A stretch of DNA of 42,358 nucleotides from Candidatus Methylomirabilota bacterium (GTDB lineage Bacteria > Methylomirabilota > Methylomirabilia > Rokubacteriales > CSP1-6), in the NCBI GenBank assembly GCA_036002485.1, contig DASYTI010000009.1, positions 1-42,358 on the forward strand, given 5' to 3'. Numbering within the stretch: position 1 is the first letter of the stretch; each line of letters opens with the position of its first letter. Made by a program: the position numbers and the translations under genes. Below the pieces are notes generated by a model that worked only from the letters and a program-made list of their open reading frames with translations, made no database searches and was not told the origin of the DNA. This document shows, in pieces, positions 1-10,410 of the stretch.

Positions 1-1956
1 CTCCGGTCCAAGGGCCACCACGAGATCCTGGCCGCCCTGCTCTACGGCATCACGAGCCAGAAGGGGCTCATGGCGCTCGTGGGCGATGTCGGCACGGGCA
101 AGACCACGCTGTGTCGGACGCTCTTGCGCGAGCTGCCGGACAGCGTGCAGAGCGCTCTGGTGCTGAATCCGCACCTCTCCGACGCCGAGCTCATCGGGAC
201 CATTCTCGACGATCTGGGCGTCGAGCGCCGGGGCACCGCCAAGGGCGAGCTGCTGGCCACGCTGTCGCAGTACCTGCTCGCCGCGGGTGGCGAGGGCAAG
301 ACCGTCCTCGTGATCGTCGACGAGGCGCAGCAGATGAGCGTGGAGTCTCTCGAGCAGATCCGCATCCTCTCCAACCTCGAGACGGCCACGCGCAAGCTCC
401 TGCAAATCCTGCTCGTGGGCCAGCCGGAGCTCGAGGAGAAGCTCAAGCTCAACGAGCTCCGTCAGCTCGACCAGCGCATCGGCATCCGCTGCTATCTCAA
501 GCCTCTGCCGCGCAAGGAAACGTTCCGCTACGTCGAGCACCGGATGCGCATCGCGGGGTTGCCGGGAGAGCTGCCCTTCAACCGCTCCGCCCTCGCCAAG
601 ATCCATCAGTACAGCCACGGAATCCCGCGCGTCATCAACCTCGTTTGTGACCGCGCGCTGATGGCCGGCTTCAGCAACCGTGTCCGGGAGATCACGCCGA
701 CCCTCGTCACGAGCGCGGTGCGCAATCTCGAGGGCGGCCGTCGTGGACGCAACCGCTACACGCGGACATGGTCGCCCCGGGGCAAGCTGCGCCGCGCCGC
801 GATCGTCGCGGGCGCCCTCACCGTGCTTCTGGGCGCGGGCGGAGCGGCGGCGTACTGGGGCGGATGGCATCCAGGCCCGCTCAAGCTGACGGGGCGCCTC
901 GCGAAGCCGGCCCCTGTCCAGGCACCCGCGGCGATCACGCGCGCGGCCACGGTACCCGCGGCGCCAGCTTCCCCGGCGCCTCCGGCTCCCGCAGCTCCCG
1001 TGCCGGCATTTCCCGCGTCGACACCACCGGCGTGGGCGCCCATGATCGCGCCCAACCTAGCGGCTCAAGAGGCAGGCGGGCGCCCGCTTCTTCCTCCGAC
1101 GCCCGAGCCCACGGCCACACCGGTCCCGAAGTCCGCGCCCGGCGCGGCCGCGCTGGCTTCGCACGGCACCCCGGCGGCTCCGTTCGCGCCCGCGGTACCC
1201 GCCATGCCGCGCCCGCTGCCCGCGCCCGTCGCTCCAGGCGTCGCCCCGCCCGTGTCTCCTTCCGTGGCGGCTTCCGCAGTTGCCCTCAGCGCTCCCATCG
1301 ACGCGAGGTTGAGCAGTCCCGTCCTCGAGGCCCAGCGCCAGCTCATGGCCCGACTGCTCGGGCTGTGGGGACTGGCGGACGTCTCGACCGATCGAACACT
1401 CCCGGCATGGCCGATGTTGCCGGACGGCGGCCTCGACATCGCCGGAACGGCGGCGCGCTATCAGCTCGCGGCCACCTTTCTGCCATCGACGACGCTTGCT
1501 GATCTCCGAGCCATAGGGTTGCCCGCGCTGGTCGAGCTCGCCGACGCACCGGCGGGGCGCCCCTATCTGTTGAAGTCGATCGGAGCCGAGACAGCCACCC
1601 TCATCTCCCCCTCCGGCGAGGAGGCCCGCTTCGCCCTCAACTCGCTCGACCCCGCATGGACACGCTCGGCCTGGATCGTATGGCGCAATGTCGACCAGCT
1701 GCCGCCGGATCCCTGGCAGGCCATGAATCCAACGGTGCTCACCACCCTCGCCCTGCGCCTCCAGAAGCTTGGCTACCTGTCGGGGCCTCTTCCCGGGACT
1801 TATGACGGCCGATTCCAGCAAGCGGTGAGGCGCTTTCAGAAGGCAGTCGGGGGCCTCCAAGAGGATGGCGTCGTCGGTCCCCGCACGACCATGGCGCTGT
1901 CGCGGGTGGTCGGTGGCCGGTTCAACCCAACTATCCTCGAAGGCGGGACCCAGTGA
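1..1956 (+). CDS. ExeA/MshM-type AAA ATPase with C-terminal peptidoglycan-binding domain (5'-truncated)
   Basis: The reading frame is open from base 1, so the N-terminus lies outside the window; 651 residues are visible. The start has the ExeA-family RSKGHHEILAALLYG pattern, then a Walker A loop (GDVGTGKTT, about residues 28-36) and a Walker B stretch (VLVIVDEAQ, about 103-111). A single membrane segment lies near residues 266-289, followed by a long Ala/Pro-rich linker to about 430. The C-terminus (about 580-640) is a PG_binding_1 domain (LRLQKLGYL, AVRRFQKAVG, DGVVGPRT). ExeA/MshM ATPases act at the inner membrane and help build secretin or pilus complexes through the cell wall; the wall-binding domain fits. 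The next genes follow the msh order M-N-E-G. Family call is firm; the exact system served is inferred. Confidence 0.88.
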   Translation, partial: LRSKGHHEILAALLYGITSQKGLMALVGDVGTGKTTLCRTLLRELPDSVQSALVLNPHLSDAELIGTILDDLGVERRGTAKGELLATLSQYLLAAGGEGKTVLVIVDEAQQMSVESLEQIRILSNLETATRKLLQILLVGQPELEEKLKLNELRQLDQRIGIRCYLKPLPRKETFRYVEHRMRIAGLPGELPFNRSALAKIHQYSHGIPRVINLVCDRALMAGFSNRVREITPTLVTSAVRNLEGGRRGRNRYTRTWSPRGKLRRAAIVAGALTVLLGAGGAAAYWGGWHPGPLKLTGRLAKPAPVQAPAAITRAATVPAAPASPAPPAPAAPVPAFPASTPPAWAPMIAPNLAAQEAGGRPLLPPTPEPTATPVPKSAPGAAALASHGTPAAPFAPAVPAMPRPLPAPVAPGVAPPVSPSVAASAVALSAPIDARLSSPVLEAQRQLMARLLGLWGLADVSTDRTLPAWPMLPDGGLDIAGTAARYQLAATFLPSTTLADLRAIGLPALVELADAPAGRPYLLKSIGAETATLISPSGEEARFALNSLDPAWTRSAWIVWRNVDQLPPDPWQAMNPTVLTTLALRLQKLGYLSGPLPGTYDGRFQQAVRRFQKAVGGLQEDGVVGPRTTMALSRVVGGRFNPTILEGGTQ

Positions 1957-2606
1957 GCCGCCTGGCTGACCGCCTCATGGGCATGGATGAGCGGCGGACG
2001 CCCCGGCCGGGCCTGGGGGGTATCCCCCACCTGGGGGAGTCGGCCGAGCCACGCCGACAATGGCTTATCGTGGGGACTTTGGTTATTCTGGTTCTAATGG
2101 GTATTTTCGCCACCGGAATCGTGCTCCGACCCCATCCGATCTCGTCCCGCTCCGTCGTCGCGCCGGTCGGGACGGCAACGGCTGCTGACACAGCGGTCGC
2201 CGAGATACCGCGAGCCCCATCCGTGGCTGACCGGGTGGCGCGCCTGGTGCGCGAGGGCACCGAAGCCGCTCAGGGTGGCCAGATGGACGAGGCCGCGATT
2301 GCCTTCCGCAAGGCCGTCGACCTGGATCCCACCGACGCCGAAGCCTGGAATAGCCTGGGCGTGGTCCTGGTCCGGGCCGGCGACGCCGGCAGGGGCATCG
2401 AATGCTTCCGTCGCGCCCTGCGCGTCGTCCCGGGCCATTTTGAGGCCCACCGCAATCTGGCCGTGGCCCTCGACCGGCAAGGGCGAGTGGCGGAGGCGAC
2501 GCGACACTACCGCGCGTTCCTCTCGCAGAAGGGCGCCGGCGGCTCCGAGCGTGCCCAAGTGCTCGCCCGCCTCGAAGAGCTCGGAGCGCGCAGGGCGGGC
2601 GAATGA
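1953..2606 (+). CDS. Single-pass membrane TPR protein (MshN-like position)
   Basis: This 217-residue protein starts at a GTG that overlaps the stop of the ATPase gene (GTGA). It has a short cytoplasmic N-terminus, one hydrophobic segment at about residues 37-58 (WLIVGTLVILVLMGIFATGI), a linker, and at least two TPR units from about residue 90 to 200. Recognisable TPR pieces are AAIAFRKAVDLDPTDAEAWN and AVALDRQGRVAEATRHYRAF. Position between an MshM-like ATPase and an MshE-like ATPase matches MshN, a TPR protein of the MSHA pilus. The sequence alone supports only a membrane-anchored TPR protein; the role in pilus or secretion assembly is inferred from neighbours. Confidence 0.8.
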   Translation: MSRLADRLMGMDERRTPRPGLGGIPHLGESAEPRRQWLIVGTLVILVLMGIFATGIVLRPHPISSRSVVAPVGTATAADTAVAEIPRAPSVADRVARLVREGTEAAQGGQMDEAAIAFRKAVDLDPTDAEAWNSLGVVLVRAGDAGRGIECFRRALRVVPGHFEAHRNLAVALDRQGRVAEATRHYRAFLSQKGAGGSERAQVLARLEELGARRAGE

Positions 2607-4345
2607 GCACGGCCCCCGACCGCTGGGCATGGAGCCCGCTGGGCCAGATGCTCGTCAGCGACAAGCTTCTGTCCACCGAGCAGCTCAACCAGGCTCTGGA
2701 GCGGCAGCGCAAGACCCGCGAGCGGCTGGGGCAGATCCTCATCGACATGAAGCTGATCGACGAGGACATCCTGCTCAGGTACCTGGGCGCGCAGTTCCGC
2801 AAGGACTCGATCACGCGCCAGGAGCTGGCCGCCCTCGACCCGGACGTCGTCAAGCTCGTGCCCGAGGAGGTGGCCCGGCAATACGGGGTCATCGCCTCGC
2901 AGCGCTCGGGACGACGGCTCATCGTCGCCACGGCGGACCCGCTGAATGTCATGGCCATAGACGATCTCCGGCGCGCCACGGGCCTCGAGGTCGACTTCCG
3001 GATCGGGCCGGCCAGCGCTATCCAGGAGGCGATCGAGAAAACCTACCGCAAGGCCACCCAGGGCGTCAGTGCCGAGGGGCTGGACGACGCTCTCAAGGTC
3101 GATCTCGGACTCAACGTCGGTCCCGCCACCAGCGTGGCCGAGGGCGTGGTCGACATCAAGCAGCTGCAGACGCAGGCCGACGATCCTCCCGTCGTGCGCG
3201 TGGTCAACTACGTGCTTGGCCGCGCGGCGCTCGACGGCGCCTCCGACATCCATGTGGAGCCGCACGACGACCGTACGCGCGTCCGCTATCGCATCGACGG
3301 CCTGCTCTTCGACCTGCTCGAGATCCCCCGCCAGCTCCACCTGGCCGTGGTCTCACGCATCAAGATCATTTCGCGGCTCGACATCGCCGAGCGACGCTTG
3401 CCCCAGGACGGCAGCTTCTCCTCCCGCATCCACGGGCAGGAGTTCGACTTCCGCGTCTCCACTCTCCCCACGCTCTATGGCGAAAAAGTTGTGCTCCGCC
3501 TCCTCGAGAAGGCCGCGGTGGTCGAGCGCTACAGCATCGAAAACCTCGGCTTCGAGGCGGAGCAGCTCGAGCTGTTCCTGAAAGGCATCCGCCGCCCGTG
3601 GGGCATGGTGCTGATGACGGGCCCGACGGGCAGCGGCAAGTCAACGACGCTCCACACCGCGCTCAAGTTCATCAAGTCCCCGCGGAAGAACATCGTCACC
3701 GTCGAGGATCCGGTCGAGTACCGTCAGCCCGGCATCCAGCAGGTGCAGGTGAAGAGCGAGATTGGCTTCGACTTCGCGCGCTCTCTCCGCTCGATCCTCC
3801 GCCAGGATCCCGACATCATCATGGTCGGTGAGATCCGCGACCAGGAGACGGCGCAGATCGCGGTCAAGGCGGCCCTCACCGGCCACCTCGTGCTCTCGAC
3901 CCTGCACACCAATGACGCCGTGTCCACCCTGATCCGGCTCGTCAATATCGGCGTGGAGCCGTTTCTGGTCGCCTCGGCCGTCAACATTGCCGCGGCGCAG
4001 CGCCTGGTGCGCAAGATCTGCAAGGACTGCAAGGAGTCGTACAAACCGAGCGCGGACGAGATGGCCCTGTTCGCGCCGGATCCCGGGCCCGAGGTGCTCT
4101 ATCGCGGCCGCGGCTGCAAGAGCTGCCGCAACGTGGGCTACGCGGGCCGGATGGCCCTCTACGAAGTGTTCGCGGTGGACTCTGAGGTCCGTCGCATGCT
4201 GATCGACGGCGCGGATGGAGACAAGATCCAGCGCTACGCGATGGGATCGGGGATGGTCACCCTTCGCAAGTGCGGCTTTCGCCAGGCCGCGCGGGGCCTG
4301 ACCTCCCTCGAAGAGGTCCTGACCGTGGCCGCGGACATCGACTAG
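2603..4345 (+). CDS. GspE/PilB/MshE-family assembly ATPase
   Basis: The 580-residue hexameric ATPase that powers type II secretion or type IV pilus extension. Its ATG overlaps the preceding stop. Two 24-residue motifs of MshEN type (residues 12-35 and 41-64, five-residue spacer) form the N-terminal domain; in MshE this fold binds cyclic di-GMP. The core has Walker A (GPTGSGKSTT), an Asp box and Walker B (DPDIIMVGEIRD), a His box (STLHTNDA), and a C-terminal CxxC-x(n)-CxxC zinc knuckle (CKDC ... CKSC). Length and domain order are normal for the family. Next to a GspF/MshG-type protein, it is the motor of a pilus-like machine. MshE and PilB/GspE identities cannot be separated without a tree. 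Confidence 0.95.
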   Translation: MSTAPDRWAWSPLGQMLVSDKLLSTEQLNQALERQRKTRERLGQILIDMKLIDEDILLRYLGAQFRKDSITRQELAALDPDVVKLVPEEVARQYGVIASQRSGRRLIVATADPLNVMAIDDLRRATGLEVDFRIGPASAIQEAIEKTYRKATQGVSAEGLDDALKVDLGLNVGPATSVAEGVVDIKQLQTQADDPPVVRVVNYVLGRAALDGASDIHVEPHDDRTRVRYRIDGLLFDLLEIPRQLHLAVVSRIKIISRLDIAERRLPQDGSFSSRIHGQEFDFRVSTLPTLYGEKVVLRLLEKAAVVERYSIENLGFEAEQLELFLKGIRRPWGMVLMTGPTGSGKSTTLHTALKFIKSPRKNIVTVEDPVEYRQPGIQQVQVKSEIGFDFARSLRSILRQDPDIIMVGEIRDQETAQIAVKAALTGHLVLSTLHTNDAVSTLIRLVNIGVEPFLVASAVNIAAAQRLVRKICKDCKESYKPSADEMALFAPDPGPEVLYRGRGCKSCRNVGYAGRMALYEVFAVDSEVRRMLIDGADGDKIQRYAMGSGMVTLRKCGFRQAARGLTSLEEVLTVAADID

Positions 4346-4348
4346 GCC

Positions 4349-5608
4349 ATGCCGGTTTTCCAGTACGAGATCGCCGACCGCAAGGGCGCGGTGAGCCGGG
4401 GTACCGCCGAGGCGGTCGAGCAGGCCGAGCTCATCAACCGCTTCCGCGAGCGGGGCCAGGTGGTGCTGTCCCTACGGGAGACGGCGGGCGGCCGTGCCGC
4501 GACCAGCGGGATCGGGAGGGAATCGGTCGGCGAGGCCTTCCGCCAGTCCTTCAAGCGGATGTCCAGCGGCGTCAACCTCAGCATCATCCTGCTCTTCACC
4601 GGACAGCTGGCCGCCATGCTGGGCGGCGGCCTCCACCTCGTGCGCATCCTGACCGCCCTCGCGGCGGAGTCGACCCACAAGGTCTTCAGCAAGGTGCTGG
4701 AGCGGGTGCGGGACGACATCACGGCCGGGGCGACCTTCGCCGACTCGCTGGCGCAGCACCCCCACGTCTTCAACCGCCTCTACGTCTCGATCGTGCGCGC
4801 GGGCGAGGTCTCGGGCTCGCTCCCCGTCGTGCTCGACACGCTCACCACCTATCTGGAGAAGACCGAGTCCATCCGGCGCAAGGTCAAGGGCGCCATCGCC
4901 TACCCCGCGGTGATCCTGGTCGTGGCGACCCTCATCGTCATCTTCATGATCATCAAGATCGTGCCGGTCTTCGAGAGCGTCTATTCGAAGGCGGGGGCTC
5001 TGCTCCCCCTGCCCACCCGCATCCTCATCCAGATCAGCAGTATCATGCGGAACTGGCTGCTCCTCGTCGTCCTCGCCGTGCTGGTGATGGCCGCGCTGCT
5101 CTTCGCGCTGTACCAGACTCACGGCGGACGCCGCTTTTTCGACACCTGCAAGCTCAAGATGCCGCTCTTCGGGGGCCTCATCCGCAAGGCGATCCTGGCG
5201 CGCACCTGCCGCACCCTCAGCGTGCTCCTCAACGCGGGCATCCCGCTCATCGAGGCCATGGAGACGGTCTCCAAGGTCGCCGGCAATTCGGTCATCGAAC
5301 AGGCCTTGACGGACGCGACCCAGCGCATGCGCGACGGCGGCACCATCGCCGAGACGCTCCGCCAGACCGGTCATTTCCCGAGCATGGTCACCCAGCTCGT
5401 GTCCACGGGCGAGGAGAGCGGCACGCTGCCCGGCATGCTCTCCAAGGCCGCTGCCTACTACGAGCAGCAGGTGGATCAGGCCGTGGCCACCCTGTCCTCG
5501 CTGATCGAGCCGATCATGATCGTGATCATGGGCGGTATCGCGGGGGGCGTGATCTTCGCGCTCTATCTGCCCATCTTCAATCTCGGTCAGGCGATGAGAG
5601 GCAGGTAG
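4349..5608 (+). CDS. GspF/PilC/MshG-family inner-membrane platform protein
   Basis: A 419-residue polytopic protein, close to the usual length of about 400, starting 3 bases after the ATPase stop. It has two repeated T2SSF domains. The first (about residues 85-205) contains FTGQLAAMLGGGLHLVRIL and VRAGEVSGSLPVVLDTL; the second (about 285-405) contains CRTLSVLLNAGIPLIEAME and VSTGEESGTLPGML. Hydrophobic segments follow the first domain (AYPAVILVVATLIVIFMIIK), lie between the domains (LLLVVLAVLVMAALLFALY), and close the protein (IVIMGGIAGGVIFALYLP). The protein sits under the pilus or pseudopilus and couples the GspE-type ATPase to subunit assembly. It ends the machine part of the cluster; no pilin gene is visible in the window. 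Confidence 0.94.
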   Translation: MPVFQYEIADRKGAVSRGTAEAVEQAELINRFRERGQVVLSLRETAGGRAATSGIGRESVGEAFRQSFKRMSSGVNLSIILLFTGQLAAMLGGGLHLVRILTALAAESTHKVFSKVLERVRDDITAGATFADSLAQHPHVFNRLYVSIVRAGEVSGSLPVVLDTLTTYLEKTESIRRKVKGAIAYPAVILVVATLIVIFMIIKIVPVFESVYSKAGALLPLPTRILIQISSIMRNWLLLVVLAVLVMAALLFALYQTHGGRRFFDTCKLKMPLFGGLIRKAILARTCRTLSVLLNAGIPLIEAMETVSKVAGNSVIEQALTDATQRMRDGGTIAETLRQTGHFPSMVTQLVSTGEESGTLPGMLSKAAAYYEQQVDQAVATLSSLIEPIMIVIMGGIAGGVIFALYLPIFNLGQAMRGR

Positions 5609-5621
5609 CGGCCCTGGGATC

Positions 5622-7078
5622 ATGACGAGCCCGGCGAGCCCTGCGTACCGCGTATCGCTCCGTCTCTACGTGGTGTTTTCATTGCTCATGGCCGCCGCGG
5701 CGGCGGCCAGCGGCCTCTTCATGCTGTACCTGGCCCGCCCCTTTGCCGCCGAGCTCTCCGGCCCTCAGACCCGACAGCTGACCGTGCTGCTCTTCACGGG
5801 TTCCGCCGTAGCCGGCGCCCTCGCGGCCATTGGCGGCCTCATCGTCGGCCTGAACCTGGCCGGGCGCATCCGGGGCATCGTCGAGAAAGCGGAGGCGCTG
5901 TCACCGCATCTGGATGACGAGCCCGGCGTGCGGAGGAAGCCGACCACGGTGCGGGACGAGCTGGGCGTGCTCGACGCGTCGGTCGACCGGCTCACCCTGT
6001 CCATGGACCGATTCATCCGCGACAGCGACATCCTGGCCCGGCTGCCCGAAGGCATGCTGCTCCTCGGACCCTCGGCCACCCTCGTATCCTTTAACACCAC
6101 CGCGGAGGCGCTTCTCGGACTGTCGCTCGAGGCGTATCGGGGCGAGCCTATCCTGTCGGAGACGGGGGCCCTGCCCCGGTCCGCCGGCAATGACCCGCTG
6201 GCCCGTCTGCTCGAGGACGAGGCGGGCGGGCTCGATCCCGTCCACGAGACCGAGGTCGCCATCGTCACGGCCAAGGGGGATGCCTTGCTGCTCGAGATCA
6301 CGGCTCAGCGCCGTGACTGGGGGCGCGCGGCGACGGCCCAGGTTCTCGTCGTCCGTGACGCCTCGGAGAAGCGGCGCATCCGCGAGCAGATCCGCCGCGC
6401 CGACCAGCTCGCCTTCCTGGGCGGCATGGCCGCCCGCATCGCGCACGAGATCCGGACGCCGCTCGCCACCATCCGCGGGCTCCTCGAATTGCTTCAGGCC
6501 GATCTGCCCGCGGGCGACAATCGTCGCCAGTACATCGACCGGGTGCTCCTCGGCGTGGACCGCCAGAACCGCCTCGTGGAGAACCTGCTGACCCTGGCCC
6601 AGCCGGAGCCCGGAACGTGGCAGGCGGTATCGCTGCCGGAAACCCTCGAGGAGCTGATCCGGATGCTGCCGCCCGATTCCCGGCTGGTGCTGGATCGAGT
6701 CGACTCCGATGCCGTGCCGCCCGTCTGGGGCGACCCCTTTCACCTGTCCGAGGTCTTCACCAACCTCATCCAGAATGCGCTGGAGGCCGCGCCCGAGGGC
6801 GGGACGGTCCGGGTGCGGGTCGAGCCTCGCGGAGGGGACTATGTCCGCGTCCTCGTCTGGAACTCCGGCGCGGGCATTGCCCCCGAGCTTCTCGAGCGCA
6901 TTTTCCAGCCGTTCTTCACGACCAAGGCGCGGGGGACGGGATTGGGGCTGCCCATCGCGCGCCAGATCATCGAGGCTCACCGGGGCACCCTCACCGTGGA
7001 GAGCGACGGCAAGTCGGAGACCAGCTTTGTCGCCGAGCTCCCCACCACGGCGCCCGTGATGACCGCCGGAGCCAAGCC

Positions 7079-7082
<4 letters not shown>
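5622..7082 (+). CDS. Membrane sensor histidine kinase (NtrB/PilS-like)
   Basis: A 486-residue sensor kinase. Two N-terminal hydrophobic segments (about residues 13-40 and 53-82) bracket a short external loop. A HAMP-like linker, a PAS-like region (ILARLPEGMLLLGPSATLVS, about 134 onward), a HisKA domain and an HATPase domain follow. The phosphorylated residue is His275 in the H box ARIAHEIRTPLATI. The ATP-binding N box (LIQNALEAAPEGG) and G boxes (GAGIAPELL, GTGLGLPIARQI) are intact. It overlaps the downstream NtrC-type regulator by 4 bases, so the two form a two-component pair. Its place behind pilus-assembly genes recalls PilS/PilR, but the signal is not evident from the sequence. Confidence 0.9.
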
Positions 7083-8469
<1,387 letters not shown>

Positions 8470-8473
<4 letters not shown>

Positions 8474-9345
8474 GCGGCCTGGCGGAAGGCGTGGCCGAGC
8501 TGGTCGGGCGGCTCACGCACCTCGAAGGCCCGGGCGTCGCGGTACTGGCCCGGCTCGTGGCGGTCGCGCTGATCCTCCTCCTGGCCTTCGCGACCTACCG
8601 CATCCTCGGTCACGTGGTCGATCGCGTGCTGCGCCGGGCCGCGGGCGCCGATGAGCCGGGACGGGTCCAGCGTGTCCAGACGCTGGCCCCCCTCCTCAAC
8701 AACCTCGCGCTCTACGCGCTGTCCTTCGTCGTCGCCATCGTCGTGCTCCAGGAAGTGGGCGTGGATGTCCGGGCCCTCGCCGTCTCGGCCGGCGTGCTCG
8801 GACTGGCCGTGGGCTTCGGCGCCCAGAGCCTCATCAAGGATGTGATCACGGGCTTCTTCATCCTCTTCGAGGGCCTCGTCAAGGTTGGCGACGTGATCGA
8901 AGTGGGAGGGCACACCGGCGTGGTCGAGGCCATCGGGCTTCGCGTCACCAAGCTGCGCCTCTTCAATGGCGCCCAGCGCATCGTGCCAAACGGGGATTTG
9001 ACGCAATTCGCCAACTACAATAGGGGCTGGGCCCGCGCCGTCGTGGATGTCGGCGTCACCTACGACACCAATGTGCGACGGGCCCTGGAGGTCCTGGAGC
9101 GGGTCGGCCGTGAGTGGGCGGCCGAGACAGGGCTGGGACTCGACGCCCCGCTGGCTCAGGGTATCGTCCGCTTCGGCGAGACGGAGGTGGGACTGCGACT
9201 CTCGGTCAAGGTCGCTCCGCCCGAGCGCGGGGACGCGGAGTCCGACCTCCGACGCCGGATCAAGGAAGCTTTCGACCGCGATGGGCTTGAGCTGGCTGCT
9301 CCCCAGCGGGCCATCTACCTCAAGCCGCAGGAGGCACGGGCATGA
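8470..9345 (+). CDS. MscS-family mechanosensitive channel
   Basis: A 291-residue small-conductance mechanosensitive channel. The chosen ATG overlaps the regulator stop (ATGA); the open frame extends further upstream, but only inside the regulator gene. There are three membrane segments: about residues 25-45, 78-98 and the pore helix 100-125, with the Ala/Gly-rich pattern LAVGFGAQSLIKDVITGFFI typical of MscS TM3. The beta domain motif GDVIEVGGHTGVVEAIGLR and RIVPNGDLTQFANYN follow. The channel releases solutes on osmotic downshock. It sits between a two-component system and galU in an overlapped run, so it is probably co-transcribed, though no functional link is obvious. Confidence 0.93.
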
Positions 9346-10211
9346 CGCGGGTTCGCAAGGCCGTCTTCCCCGCCGCGGGCCTGGGCACCCGCTTCCTCCC
9401 CGCCACGAAGGCGCAGCCCAAGGAGATGCTGCCGCTCGTCGACAAGCCCACCATCCAGTACGTGGTGGAGGAGGCGGTCGCCTCCGGGCTCGACGAGATC
9501 ATTCTCGTCACGGGGCGCAACAAGCGCGCCATCGAGGACCACTTCGACGCGGCCTTCGAGCTCGAGTACTACCTCCAGGACCGGGGCAAGGTCGAGGAGC
9601 TGGCCCAGATCAAGACCATTTCGGAGATGGCCTCCGTCTCCTACGTGCGGCAGAAGGAGCCGCTCGGGCTCGGTCACGCGATTCTTTGCGCCCGGCCTCT
9701 GGTGGGGGACGAGCCTTTTGGGGTCTTCCTCGGCGACGACATCATCGTCTCCCGGGTGCCGTGCATGCGGCAGCTCCTCGACGTCTTCGAGCGTCACCAG
9801 GGCCCCGTGCTGGCCGTCATGCGCATCCCCAAGGAAGAGATCGGCCGCTACGGCGTCATCGTGCCCCGAGGCGTGGGGGGCGGCGTCTTCGAGGTGCTGG
9901 ATCTCGTCGAGAAGCCGGAGCCCAAGGACGCTCCGTCAGACCTGGCCATCATCGGCCGCTATGTGCTCACGCCGGATCTCTTTCCTATCCTGGCCGACAC
10001 GCCTCCCGACTCGCGCGGAGAGATACAGCTGACCAACGGGCTCAGGACACTCCGGGGCCGCCGGCCGATCTATGCCGTCGAGTTCGAGGGACGGCGCCAC
10101 GACACGGGAGAAAAACTCGGTTTCCTCAAGGCCACCGTCGAGTTCGCGCTCTCCCGGCCTGATCTGGCCGATGCGTTCCGCGCCTACCTCAAGGGCCTGA
10201 ACCTGGAGTAG
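9342..10211 (+). CDS. galU: UTP-glucose-1-phosphate uridylyltransferase
   Basis: A 289-residue GalU, the usual length, starting at an ATG overlapping the channel stop. It makes UDP-glucose from UTP and glucose 1-phosphate for surface polysaccharide and glycan synthesis. The nucleotide-binding signature AAGLGTRFLPATKAQPKEML is near the N-terminus. LVDKPTIQYVVEEAV, GLGHAILCA, the metal-site FLGDDI and LVEKPEP follow, and the C-terminal GEIQLTNGLR segment is present. It is the last gene of the overlapped run from base 1, and about 200 bases without a gene follow. Confidence 0.95.
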   Translation: MTRVRKAVFPAAGLGTRFLPATKAQPKEMLPLVDKPTIQYVVEEAVASGLDEIILVTGRNKRAIEDHFDAAFELEYYLQDRGKVEELAQIKTISEMASVSYVRQKEPLGLGHAILCARPLVGDEPFGVFLGDDIIVSRVPCMRQLLDVFERHQGPVLAVMRIPKEEIGRYGVIVPRGVGGGVFEVLDLVEKPEPKDAPSDLAIIGRYVLTPDLFPILADTPPDSRGEIQLTNGLRTLRGRRPIYAVEFEGRRHDTGEKLGFLKATVEFALSRPDLADAFRAYLKGLNLE

Positions 10212-10230
10212 CTCGAGACGAAGGCTTGGC

Positions 10231-10290
10231 AGTTCGAGCTGAGACGCGGCCCGAGCCGAAGGCGAGGGGAGCGGCGAGGTGAGGGCTGAA
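10231..10290 (+). repeat. Dispersed AGTTCGAG repeat, copy A
   Basis: Intergenic copy between galU and pncB. It begins AGTTCGAGCTGAGACG and ends GAGGTGAGGGCTGA. The ends match the other copies (12519, 27354, 31020, 34208, 34289) while the centre differs. The 10210-10216 and 10234-10240 heptamers (AGCTCGA / TCGAGCT) are complementary and could pair across its left border. No reading frame is obvious in it. Confidence 0.65.
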
Positions 10291-10341
10291 CAAAGTCCTT
10301 TCCGCGCGTGGACTTGCGTCTCGTCGAGGCCCCTCCGCCGT

Positions 10342-10370
10342 TTGACTTCCCCGAGGGATTCTGGGACAAT
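10342..10370 (+). promoter_or_regulatory. Putative sigma-70 promoter for pncB
   Basis: TTGACT at 10342-10347 and GACAAT at 10365-10370 are separated by exactly 17 bases. This is the best -35/-10 pair I found in the window. It lies about 40 bases before the chosen pncB ATG and after the galU-terminal repeat. Together with the gap after galU, this suggests that a new transcription unit starts here. Evidence is by consensus match only. Confidence 0.45.
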
Positions 10371-10410
10371 CCGCCCACTTGAGGGTCGGCATCTCGCGCC
10401 CTCCATCAGC

